A DNA stretch of 64,000 nucleotides, taken from the NCBI RefSeq assembly GCF_003054195.1, contig NZ_QBKP01000004.1, positions 45,350 through 109,349 of the forward strand. The letters are read 5' to 3'. The notes below the pieces were generated by a model. The model had not been told where the DNA came from and made no database searches. It worked only from the letters and a program-made list of their open reading frames with translations. Positions 56,613-64,000 of this stretch are shown in pieces. The position numbers and the translations under genes were made by a program. Each line of letters begins with the position of its first letter. Within the stretch, counting starts at the first letter, position 1. This DNA is from Gemmobacter caeni. Its GTDB lineage: Bacteria > Pseudomonadota > Alphaproteobacteria > Rhodobacterales > Rhodobacteraceae.

Positions 56613-57104
56613 TCAGCGCAGATCCTCGGGCGACAGGCGGAAGGCGCGGGCGAAGCCACCGTTCAGCAACGCGCCTTCCGGTTCCAGCCGCAGAAAGGCG
56701 AAATCGGGGAAGTCGATGTAAAGTTTCGCCTTGGGATGCACAGCCAGCCAGTGATCGCGCAGCGCCGGGTAATCGGCACCTGCGCGATCCACCGGGCGGG
56801 CGGTGATGCGCAGCATCAGGCGCGGGTGGGTCAGCGGGTCGCCCTTGTCGCCCGGCTCGCCCACCATCACGGCGGCCTGCGGATTCTGCTCCAGTGCGGG
56901 GCGATGCGCGGCAAGCGAAGATACCAGCGTCAGCGGGCAGCCATCGGGCGCAAGGCCAAAGGCGATGCGGCTGATCCCCGGCGTTCCGGTCACCAGATCG
57001 GTATAGGCCAGCGCGGCATGCCGGGCGTTGGCCAGCAGGTCACGCGCAAGGGCGCGGGCATCGTCATCGGCGGGCTGCACGGGATCTGGACGGGGTTGCG
57101 ACAT
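56613..57104 (-). CDS. HugZ-like / pyridoxamine 5'-phosphate oxidase-fold protein
   Basis: A 163-residue split-barrel flavin-binding-fold protein. The pattern ARHAALAYTDLVTGTPGISRIAF, PLTLVSSLAAHRPALEQNPQ (cited as LVSSLAAHRPALEQNPQAAV, about residues 75-94) and HPRLMLRITARP is typical of heme-utilisation HugZ-type and related PNPOx-fold oxidoreductases. The heme or flavin role is not proved by sequence. The frame is open to 57200, but GGAGG eight bases before ATG 57104 (reverse strand) fixes the start. It is convergent with the beta-helix gene and divergent from sulP by 83 bases. Confidence 0.82.
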   Translation of the reverse strand: MSQPRPDPVQPADDDARALARDLLANARHAALAYTDLVTGTPGISRIAFGLAPDGCPLTLVSSLAAHRPALEQNPQAAVMVGEPGDKGDPLTHPRLMLRITARPVDRAGADYPALRDHWLAVHPKAKLYIDFPDFAFLRLEPEGALLNGGFARAFRLSPEDLR

Positions 57105-57130
57105 AGAGCCTCCGGGGAACTGGGCAGGTG

Positions 57131-57160
57131 TTGACAGGGACCGGGTCGCGGGCGTTTGCT
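57131..57160 (+). promoter_or_regulatory. Possible promoter of the SulP transporter gene
   Basis: A perfect TTGACA (57131-57136) and a weak TTTGCT (57155-57160), 18 bases apart, lie 27 bases before the ATG. Confidence 0.4.
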
Positions 57161-57187
57161 GGCTGCATCCTTCGCTACAGGCCCGAG

Positions 57188-58840
57188 ATGCACAGTTCAA
57201 GCCAGCCCGATGTCGCGGGCCCCAATCCGTTTCTTCCGAAGATCGTGACTGTCCTGCGCGAGGGGTATGGCCCTGCCGATCTGCGCGCCGATGCGCTGGC
57301 CGGGCTGACCGTGGCCATTGTGGCGCTGCCGCTCTCCATGGCCATTGCCATCGCCAGCGGTGTGGGGCCGGAGCGTGGGCTGTATACCGCGATTGTCGGC
57401 GGTTTCCTCGTCTCGGCGCTGGGCGGGTCGCGGCACCAGATCGGCGGGCCGGCAGGGGCGTTTATCGTGCTGGTATCTGCCTGTGTGGCGACAACCGGAC
57501 TTTCGGGCCTGATCCTCGCCACCATCCTTTCCGGCGTGATCCTCGCGGCGGCGGGACTGCTGCGGCTGGGCACCTATATTCGCTTCATTCCCTATCCGGT
57601 CACCGTGGGCTTTACCGCTGGGATCGCCGTCATCATCTTTTCCAGCCAGATCAAGGATCTGTTCGGGCTTGCCCTGACCGGGCCGGAACCGGCCGAGATC
57701 CTGCGCAAGCTGGCTGCGCTATGGGAGGCGCGGGGCAGCCTGAGCGGCGCGGCGGTGGCGGTCAGCCTTGGCACCATCGCGGTGATCGAAGGGATCAAGC
57801 GGTTCGCGCCGCGCCTGCCCGGCATGTTGATCGCGGTGGCGCTGGCCAGTGTGGCCGCAGCGGCAGGCCTGCCGGTTGAAACCATTGCCGAGCGGTTTGG
57901 CGAGTTGCCGCGCGTGCTGCCGGTGCCAGCGTTGCCGACGATCAATTCTGACACTGTGATGGCTGCGCTGCCCTGGGCGGCCAGTTTCGCGCTGCTGGGG
58001 GCAATTGAATCGCTGCTGTCCGCCGTGGTGGCCGACGGGATGACCGGCCGCCAGCACCGCGCCAATGCAGAGCTGCTGGCGCAGGGCATGGCCAATATCG
58101 GGGCGGGGCTGTTTGGTGGCTTCTGCGTCACCGGGACCATTGCGCGCACTGCAACCAATGTGCGCGCGGGATCGCGTGGCCCGGTGTCGGGGATGCTGCA
58201 TGCGCTGTTCCTGCTGTTGTTCCTGATGATCGCGGCGCCACTGGCCGGATATATCCCCCTGGCCGCGCTCGCCGGAGTTCTGGCGGTGGTGGCGTGGAAC
58301 ATGGCAGAGAAGCATGAGTTCGCAGCCCTGGTGCGGGGATCGCGGGCCGATGCGGCCATCGTTCTCGTCACTTTCCTTCTGGTGGTGTTCCGCGACCTGA
58401 CCGAAGGCATCGTCGTTGGCTTTGCCATGGCGGGGCTCGTCTTCGTGAAGCGCATGTCCGATATGGCGGGCGTTCATCCGCTGGCCGATGCCCCGGTGGA
58501 TGCGGCGCGCGACGATTTGCTGGTTTATCGCCTTTCAGGTCCGTTCTTCTTTGGCGCCGCCGCGCAGCTTGGCTCGGTGCTGGACCGGATTGCCGATGTG
58601 CCGCGCAGCATCGTGGTCGATTTTACCGCCGTTCCGCTGATAGACAGTTCGGGTGCCCGCTCGCTGGGCCTGCTGGCGCGCAAGGTGGCGCGGCGGGGCG
58701 GACGACTGTGGTTCACCGGAACCAGCCCCGAAATCCGCCGCGTGCTGCTGGCACAGGGGTTGGACGCCCCCGAGGTGGAGTATCTGCCCGACATGGCCGG
58801 CGTCGAGGCGGTTCTGGCGCAGGACGCCCCGCAGCCCTGA
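57188..58840 (+). CDS. SulP-family anion transporter with STAS domain
   Basis: A 550-residue inner-membrane transporter. The membrane domain (about residues 25-420, ten or more helices) has the SulP features LRADALAGLTVAIVALPLSMA (cited in part: AGLTVAIVALPLSMAIAIA, about 37-55) and the GGSRHQIGGPAGAFIVLV segment. The C-terminal STAS domain (about 445-545) includes VDFTAVPLIDSSGARSLG (about 478-495), with the DSSG motif. SulP members move sulfate, bicarbonate, fumarate or other anions; the substrate is open. ATG 57188 is chosen over an upstream ATG at 57128. The ribosome-binding site is weak. Confidence 0.9.
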   Translation: MHSSSQPDVAGPNPFLPKIVTVLREGYGPADLRADALAGLTVAIVALPLSMAIAIASGVGPERGLYTAIVGGFLVSALGGSRHQIGGPAGAFIVLVSACVATTGLSGLILATILSGVILAAAGLLRLGTYIRFIPYPVTVGFTAGIAVIIFSSQIKDLFGLALTGPEPAEILRKLAALWEARGSLSGAAVAVSLGTIAVIEGIKRFAPRLPGMLIAVALASVAAAAGLPVETIAERFGELPRVLPVPALPTINSDTVMAALPWAASFALLGAIESLLSAVVADGMTGRQHRANAELLAQGMANIGAGLFGGFCVTGTIARTATNVRAGSRGPVSGMLHALFLLLFLMIAAPLAGYIPLAALAGVLAVVAWNMAEKHEFAALVRGSRADAAIVLVTFLLVVFRDLTEGIVVGFAMAGLVFVKRMSDMAGVHPLADAPVDAARDDLLVYRLSGPFFFGAAAQLGSVLDRIADVPRSIVVDFTAVPLIDSSGARSLGLLARKVARRGGRLWFTGTSPEIRRVLLAQGLDAPEVEYLPDMAGVEAVLAQDAPQP

Positions 58841-59141
58841 TTCGTTCTTCCCGCTGCTTGTTTTTGCGACCTGCCGCATCCTGTGGCGGGACGTTACGTC
58901 ACGTCGTCTGACGTATCACGGAGCTGTGAAGGGATAGATTGTTGAAACCTAATGGCAAATTCCCGTCGCTCTCTGGTTGATTTACAGATTTCAGAATGAT
59001 CAAGTTAAATAATTTACATAAAAAACCAATACACAAAAGGGGTTACGCGAATGTGTTGCTTTGGTTTACAATGCCCAAAGGGATGGAGGTGCCCCGCAGG
59101 CCAGGCGGGGTGACCGGCTTTATGCAAGAGGGGGAGAGCCC
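58841..59141 (+). promoter_or_regulatory. acs upstream control region
   Basis: These 301 bases contain no gene. A perfect inverted repeat TACGTCA-N7-TGACGTA is at 58895-58915. A strikingly AT-rich stretch runs from about 58940 to 59060, with TTGAT (58977-58981) and ATCAA (58999-59003) as a wider inverted repeat, and TTAAAT (59005-59010) as a possible -10. The layout suggests an activator-controlled acs promoter. GGGGAG precedes the acs start. The regulator is unknown. Confidence 0.55.
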
Positions 59142-61109
59142 ATGACCCAGCAGCCCGCCGATATCGCGCAAATCGTGCGCGAGGTGCCCACGGATTTTGA
59201 CAAGGCGCACGCCGACACTGCCAGGTATCGGGCGATGTATGCCGAATCCATTGATGACCCGGATGCGTTCTGGGGGCGCGAGGGGCAGCGGCTCGACTGG
59301 ATCAAGCCCTATACCAAGGTGAAGAATACCGATTTCACCTTTGGCAAGGTCAATATCAAGTGGTTCGAGGACGGCGTGCTGAACGCCTCGGTCAACTGCA
59401 TCGACCGTCACCTGAAAGACCGTGCGCTGCAAACCGCGATCATCTGGGAGCCCGATGATCCGAAAACCCCGGCGCTGCACATCACCTACAAGGAACTGTC
59501 CGAAAAGGTGAACCGTATGGCCAACGTCCTGCTGTCGCAGGGCGTGATGCGCGGTGACCGTGTGGTGATCTATCTGCCGATGATCCCCGAGGCCGCCTAT
59601 GCCATGCTGGCCTGCGCCCGGATCGGGGCCATCCACTCCATCGTCTTTGCCGGGTTCTCGCCCGATGCGCTTGCGAACCGCATCAACGATTGCGGCGCCA
59701 AGCTGGTGATCACCGCCGATACCGCGCCGCGCGGCGGCAAGCGCACGCCGCTGAAATCCAATACCGATGCGGCACTGCTGCATTGCTCGGACAAGGTGCG
59801 CTGCCTGGTGGTCAAGCATACCGGCGACCAGATCACCTGGATTCAGGGCCGCGATGTCGACGTCAAGCTGATGATGGATATGGTGAGCCCGGAATGCCCG
59901 CCGCGGCCGATGGGGGCGGAAGATCCGCTGTTCATCCTTTACACCTCCGGCTCGACCGGGAAGCCGAAGGGCGTGGTGCATACGACGGGTGGCTATCTCG
60001 TCTATGCTTCGATGACGCATCAATACACTTTCGACTATCAGGAAGGTGACGTGTTCTGGTGTACGGCCGATGTGGGCTGGGTTACCGGGCACAGCTACAT
60101 CGTCTATGGCCCGCTGGCCAATGGCGCGACGACCGTGATGTTCGAGGGCGTGCCGACCTTCCCCGATGCCGGACGGTTCTGGGAAGTCTGCGAAAAGCAT
60201 GCGGTGACGCAGTTCTACACCGCGCCGACCGCCATCCGGTCGCTGATGGGCATGGGCGCGGAATGGGTTGAGAAGTATGACCTGTCGAAGCTGCGTATTC
60301 TTGGATCGGTGGGCGAGCCGATCAACCCCGAGGCCTGGGCCTGGTATGACGCCCATGTCGGCAAGGGAAAATGCCCCATCGTCGACACCTTCTGGCAGAC
60401 GGAAACCGGCGGTCACATGATCACCCCGCTGCCCTATGCCACCGCGACCAAGCCGGGTTCGGCGACGCTGCCCTTCTTCGGGGTGAAGCCGGTGGTTCTG
60501 GATGCCGCAACCGCCAAACGTCAGGACGAGGTGGAAACCGAGGGCGTCCTGTGCATCTCGGACAGCTGGCCGGGACAGATGCGCACGCTCTGGGGCGACC
60601 ATGACCGCTTCCAGGAAGCCTATTTCGCCCAGTATCGCGGCTATTACTTCACGGGCGACGGCTGCCGCCGCGACAAGGACGGCTATATCTGGATCACCGG
60701 CCGGGTGGATGACGTGATCAACGTCTCCGGTCATCGGATGGGCACCGCAGAAGTGGAAAGCGCGCTGGTGGCCCATGCCGCCGTGGCCGAGGCCGCCGTG
60801 GTCGGCTTCCCGCATGACATCAAGGGGCAGGGCATCTACGCCTATGTCACCCTGATGAACGGAATCGAACCGTCCGAGGATCTGCGCAAGGATCTGGTGA
60901 AATGGGTCCGCACCGAGATCGGCCCCATCGCCTCGCCCGATATCATCCAGTGGGCGCCGGGCCTGCCGAAAACCCGCTCGGGCAAGATCATGCGCCGCAT
61001 CCTGCGCAAGATCGCCGAAAACGACTTCGGCGCGCTGGGGGATACCTCGACGCTGGCCGATCCGTCGGTCGTTGACGATCTGATCGCCAACCGCGGCAAC
61101 AAGGGCTGA
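59142..61109 (+). CDS. acs: Acetyl-CoA synthetase (AMP-forming)
   Basis: Acs (655 residues) makes acetyl-CoA from acetate, ATP and CoA, releasing AMP and diphosphate. The adenylate-forming motif [14 protein letters not shown] (about residues 267-280) and the WWTVHVGW-type and [10 protein letters not shown] (about 414-423) motifs mark the family. [11 protein letters not shown] (about 608-618) carries the lysine that is controlled by acetylation in related enzymes. The frame is open to 59061, but ATG 59142 after GGGGAG is the family start. An adenylate kinase gene starts five bases after its stop, and a symporter pair follows. Confidence 0.97.
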   Translation: MTQQPADIAQIVREVPTDFDKAHADTARYRAMYAESIDDPDAFWGREGQRLDWIKPYTKVKNTDFTFGKVNIKWFEDGVLNASVNCIDRHLKDRALQTAIIWEPDDPKTPALHITYKELSEKVNRMANVLLSQGVMRGDRVVIYLPMIPEAAYAMLACARIGAIHSIVFAGFSPDALANRINDCGAKLVITADTAPRGGKRTPLKSNTDAALLHCSDKVRCLVVKHTGDQITWIQGRDVDVKLMMDMVSPECPPRPMGAEDPLFILYTSGSTGKPKGVVHTTGGYLVYASMTHQYTFDYQEGDVFWCTADVGWVTGHSYIVYGPLANGATTVMFEGVPTFPDAGRFWEVCEKHAVTQFYTAPTAIRSLMGMGAEWVEKYDLSKLRILGSVGEPINPEAWAWYDAHVGKGKCPIVDTFWQTETGGHMITPLPYATATKPGSATLPFFGVKPVVLDAATAKRQDEVETEGVLCISDSWPGQMRTLWGDHDRFQEAYFAQYRGYYFTGDGCRRDKDGYIWITGRVDDVINVSGHRMGTAEVESALVAHAAVAEAAVVGFPHDIKGQGIYAYVTLMNGIEPSEDLRKDLVKWVRTEIGPIASPDIIQWAPGLPKTRSGKIMRRILRKIAENDFGALGDTSTLADPSVVDDLIANRGNKG

Positions 61110-61114
61110 TACGC

Positions 61115-61801
61115 ATGACCGACGCCACGACCCTGACGCGCCCCGCCGTCCTGATCCTTCTTGGGCCTCCGGGGGCCGGGAAGGGCACGCAGGCCCGCAT
61201 GCTGGAAGAGGATTTCGGGCTGGTGCAGCTTTCGACCGGCGATCTTCTGCGCGCCGCCGTTGCGGCGGGCACCGAGGCGGGCAAGCGTGCCAAGGCGGTG
61301 ATGGAGGCGGGACAGCTCGTGTCTGACGAGATCGTGCTGGCGATCCTGAAGGACCGCATGGCGCAGCCCGATGTGGCGCGCGGCATCATCCTTGACGGCT
61401 TTCCCCGCACTGCGGGGCAGGCCGCCGCGCTGGACGATCTGCTGGGCGCAACCGGCCAGAAGGTTACCGCCGCCATCAGCCTTGACGTCGATGACGAGGC
61501 GATGGTGGGCCGGGTCTCCGGCCGCTACACCTGCGCCGGCTGCGGCGAGGGGTATCACGACGAATTCAAGCAGCCCGCCGTTGTGGGCACTTGCGACAAA
61601 TGCGGCGGCACGGCGTTCAAGCGCCGGGCCGACGACAATGCCGAGACGGTGCGCGAGAGGCTGTCCGCCTATCATGCCCAGACGGCGCCGCTGATCGCCT
61701 ATTACGATGACCGGGGGGTTCTGGAACGGATCGACGCGATGGGTGCCATCGACCAGATCCGCGGAACGCTTTCGGCCATCGTGACGCGCGTTTCGGCATA
61801 A
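61115..61801 (+). CDS. adk: Adenylate kinase, long zinc-lid type (second copy)
   Basis: A 228-residue adenylate kinase. The P-loop GPPGAGKGT is at residues 17-25, DGFPRT near 94-99, and the long LID has YTCAGCGEGYHDEF and TCDKCGGTAF (CxxC pairs near 134-137 and 156-159), the four-cysteine zinc-binding lid. The spc-cluster adk (37405) lacks this. It starts five bases after acs, so it is likely co-transcribed and can return the AMP made by Acs to ADP. The N-terminus is about ten residues longer than usual. The symporter pair follows after 62 bases. Confidence 0.93.
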   Translation: MTDATTLTRPAVLILLGPPGAGKGTQARMLEEDFGLVQLSTGDLLRAAVAAGTEAGKRAKAVMEAGQLVSDEIVLAILKDRMAQPDVARGIILDGFPRTAGQAAALDDLLGATGQKVTAAISLDVDDEAMVGRVSGRYTCAGCGEGYHDEFKQPAVVGTCDKCGGTAFKRRADDNAETVRERLSAYHAQTAPLIAYYDDRGVLERIDAMGAIDQIRGTLSAIVTRVSA

Positions 61802-61863
61802 GGGAGGCCCGCATCCCTCGGGGAAGGGGGGCGGGACGGATAAACACTCAGGGAGTAGCACTC

Positions 61864-62121
61864 ATGGCGGACAAGTCCTCGTCGAATGCCTACTGGGCCG
61901 CGAACATCCGCACGATCATGATCTATCTGGTCGTCTGGTTCGTCTGCTCGTTCGGCTTCGGCATCCTTCTGCGTCCGATGCTCGCGGGCATCAAGATCGG
62001 CGGCACCGATCTGGGCTTCTGGTTTGCCCAGCAAGGATCGATCCTCGTCTTTCTGGTTCTCAACTTCGCCTATGCCGCGCGGATGAACAAACTCGACCGC
62101 CAGTACGGCGTGGAAGAATAA
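61864..62121 (+). CDS. DUF4212 small subunit of a sodium:solute symporter
   Basis: An 85-residue protein with two membrane helices (about 14-35 and 52-74), as in DUF4212 proteins that are encoded directly before large sodium:solute symporters. The YWAANIRTIMIYLVVWFVCSFGFGILL segment (cited as RTIMIYLVVWFVCSFGFG) is the family N-terminal helix. It is the counterpart of YjcH-type small partners of ActP. The large symporter starts 16 bases after its stop. GGGAG lies before its ATG. Confidence 0.9.
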   Translation: MADKSSSNAYWAANIRTIMIYLVVWFVCSFGFGILLRPMLAGIKIGGTDLGFWFAQQGSILVFLVLNFAYAARMNKLDRQYGVEE

Positions 62122-62137
62122 GGGAGCACCGGGAAAC

Positions 62138-64000
62138 ATGGATCAGTTTACCCTCAACCTCCTAGTGGTGGGCGCGACCTTCGTGCTCTACTTCGGGATC
62201 GCGATCTGGGCCCGTGCCGGCTCGACCGCCGAATTCTACGCAGCGGGCGGCGGCGTTCACCCGATCGCCAACGGCATGGCAACCGGCGCTGACTGGATGT
62301 CGGCGGCCTCGTTCATCTCGATGGCCGGGATCATCGCCTTCGGTGGCTACGATACTTCGGCCTATCTGATGGGCTGGACCGGCGGCTATGTGCTGCTTGC
62401 GATGCTGCTCGCGCCCTACCTGCGCAAGTTCGGCAAGTTCACCGTGCCGGAATTCATCGGTGACCGTTTCTATTCGGGCTCCGCGCGGTTCATCGGCGTG
62501 CTTTGCCTTCTCATCATCTCGATCACCTATGTGATCGGGCAGATGTCGGGTGTGGGTGTTGCCTTCTCGCGCTTCCTCGAAGTGTCCAACGCGACCGGCC
62601 TCTACATCGGCGCCGCCGTGGTGTTCGCCTATGCCGTGCTTGGCGGCATGAAGGGCATCACCTACACGCAGGTTGCGCAGTACATCGTGCTGATCATCGC
62701 CTATACCATTCCGGCGATCTTCATCTCGCTGCAACTGACCGGCAACCCGATCCCGGCGCTGGGCCTGTTCTCGAACGAGGTTCACACCGGCCAGCCGCTG
62801 CTGCAAACCCTGGACCAGATCGTGACCGACCTGGGCTTCAAGTCCTATACCGAACAGTCCGACACCACGCTGAACATGTTCCTGTTCACCATGTCGCTGA
62901 TGATCGGTACCGCGGGCCTTCCGCACGTCATCGTCCGCTTCTTCACCGTGCCGAAGGTTTCGGACGCGCGGTCGTCGGCGGGCTGGGCGCTGGTGTTCAT
63001 CGCGCTGCTGTATCTCACCGCCCCGGCGGTTGCGGCCATGGCGCGTCTGAACCTGATCAACACCTTCTACCCGAACGGCCTGACCTCGGCCCCGGTCTCG
63101 ATGGCCGATGTCGAAACCAAGGAAGAGCTGAAGTGGGTGAAGAACTGGGCCACCACCGGGCTGCTGAAGGTCACCGACCTGAACGGCGACGGGCTGATCC
63201 AGTACTACAATGACGGCGCCACCGCGCTGGCCACCAAACTGGCCGATGCGAAGAAAGCCGGGAACGAGGCCGCAATCGCCGAGGCGCAGGCCGCCTTCGA
63301 CGCCAAGGTTGCCGAAACCGCCGCCAAGATGGCCGAGAAGAACCCGCAAGCTGCCGACTGGAAGGGCAACGAGCTGACCGTGAACAACGACATCATGGTG
63401 CTCGCCAACCCGGAAATCGCCAACCTGCCGGGCTGGGTCATCGCGCTGGTTGCTGCCGGTGGTCTGGCTGCCGCGCTGTCGACCGCTGCGGGTCTGCTGA
63501 TGGCCATTTCCTCGGCCGTGTCGCATGACCTGATCAAGGGCCAGCTCAACCCCGGCATCTCGGAAAAGGGCGAGCTTCTGGCAGCCCGTATCTCGATGGC
63601 TGTCGCGATCGCTGTGGCGACCTGGCTGGGCCTGAACCCGCCCGGCTTTGCGGCGCAGACCGTGGCGCTGGCCTTCGGTGTGGCCGCCGCAACGATCTTC
63701 CCGGCGCTGATGATGGGCATTTTCTCCAAGCGCATCAACGCGCAAGGGGCCATCGCGGGTATGCTGGTGGGTCTGATCGTGACTGTGGTCTACATCTTCC
63801 TGCACAAAGGCTGGTTCTTCGTCGCCGATACCGCGTCCTATTCGGACAGCGCGCCGATGATCCTGTCGATCAAATCGACCTCCTTCGGTGCGGTGGGTGC
63901 CCTGATCAACTTCATCGTGGCCTTCGCGGTGTCGAAAGCAACGGCGGCCCCGCCCGCCCATGTGCAGGATCTGGTGGAATCGATCCGCATTCCGAAAGGC
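62138..64000 (+). CDS. Sodium:solute symporter, VC_2705-type (acetate-type), cut by window end
   Basis: The first 621 codons of a symporter that runs off the window; no stop occurs in frame. It starts at ATG 62138 after GGGAG and shows at least ten membrane helices of the SSS fold, beginning MDQFTLNLLVVGATFVLYFG and with GADWMSAASFIS (about residues 50-61). A large extra-membrane insert (about 320-425) includes DLNGDGLI (347-354), matching the EF-hand DxNxDGxI loop. It pairs with DUF4212 and follows acs and adk, so acetate or a related organic acid is the likely substrate, but this is inference. The insert length and EF-hand-like loop are unlike ActP. Confidence 0.9.
   Translation, partial: MDQFTLNLLVVGATFVLYFGIAIWARAGSTAEFYAAGGGVHPIANGMATGADWMSAASFISMAGIIAFGGYDTSAYLMGWTGGYVLLAMLLAPYLRKFGKFTVPEFIGDRFYSGSARFIGVLCLLIISITYVIGQMSGVGVAFSRFLEVSNATGLYIGAAVVFAYAVLGGMKGITYTQVAQYIVLIIAYTIPAIFISLQLTGNPIPALGLFSNEVHTGQPLLQTLDQIVTDLGFKSYTEQSDTTLNMFLFTMSLMIGTAGLPHVIVRFFTVPKVSDARSSAGWALVFIALLYLTAPAVAAMARLNLINTFYPNGLTSAPVSMADVETKEELKWVKNWATTGLLKVTDLNGDGLIQYYNDGATALATKLADAKKAGNEAAIAEAQAAFDAKVAETAAKMAEKNPQAADWKGNELTVNNDIMVLANPEIANLPGWVIALVAAGGLAAALSTAAGLLMAISSAVSHDLIKGQLNPGISEKGELLAARISMAVAIAVATWLGLNPPGFAAQTVALAFGVAAATIFPALMMGIFSKRINAQGAIAGMLVGLIVTVVYIFLHKGWFFVADTASYSDSAPMILSIKSTSFGAVGALINFIVAFAVSKATAAPPAHVQDLVESIRIPKG

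Overview
The window is a ribosome and transcription supercluster from a GC-rich alphaproteobacterium, most likely a Rhodobacterales member (Rhodobacteraceae-like). Reasons: the tuf / tRNA-Trp / secE-nusG-rplKAJL-rpoBC / rpsLG-fusA-tuf / S10-spc-alpha order, a class I (archaeal-type) lysyl-tRNA synthetase, a DUF6525-type protein, a 761-residue beta-helix protein of a type I recall from Rhodobacteraceae, and promoters of the TTGACA-17-TATACG type. I see no mobile element, CRISPR array, rRNA gene or prophage. The window opens at the start of one gene and cuts another at its end.

Layout. 1-4.6 kb: first tuf copy, then accessory genes (HIT hydrolase, VOC/glyoxalase, a COG0523 zinc-type GTPase behind a Zur-box-like palindrome, DUF6525, an O-acetyltransferase) and tRNA-Trp. 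4.6-6.0 kb: divergent AraC regulator and peroxiredoxin-like gene lying between tRNA-Trp and secE. 6.1-18.2 kb: secE, nusG, rplK, rplA, rplJ, rplL, rpoB, rpoC. 18.2-20.0 kb: a glycosyltransferase and a DMT permease. 20.0-24.6 kb: rpsL, rpsG, fusA, second tuf. 24.7-25.2 kb: a small membrane protein. 25.4-40.7 kb: S10, spc and alpha gene sets (rpsJ to rplQ, with secY and adk). 40.8-58.8 kb: housekeeping and envelope genes (Do-type protease, RarA, VIT-type transporter, EttA, GNAT, NadD, PBP4-type DacB, OmpA/BON protein, membrane HhH protein, TerB-like protein, class I LysRS, CHAD protein, beta-helix protein, HugZ-like protein, SulP transporter). 59.1-64.0 kb: an acetate locus (acs, a second adenylate kinase, DUF4212 small subunit, large sodium:solute symporter running off the end).

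The ribosomal superoperon is broken up more than gene order alone suggests. An intrinsic terminator followed by a structured leader separates rplP from rpmC. A terminator, an inverted DUF998 gene and a fresh promoter separate rpmD from rplO. A terminator-like hairpin and possible promoter separate adk from rpsM. Other strong hairpins lie in secE-nusG, rplA-rplJ, rplL-rpoB, rplW-rplB, rplO-secY, rpsK-rpoA and rpoA-rplQ. Several of these hairpins carry perfect GNRA tetraloops (GUGA, GUAA, GCAA, GAAA).

Most worth checking: the two tuf copies appear identical except for one base, which changes Met130 to Arg right before the NKVD GTP-specificity motif in the second copy; a zinc-lid adenylate kinase sits in the acetate locus, where it would recycle the AMP made by Acs, while a short-lid adk is in the spc cluster; the symporter carries an EF-hand-like DxNxDGxI loop; the beta-helix protein has no export signal and resembles phage/GTA spike proteins; and an OmpA/BON protein is paired with a membrane-anchored HhH protein.
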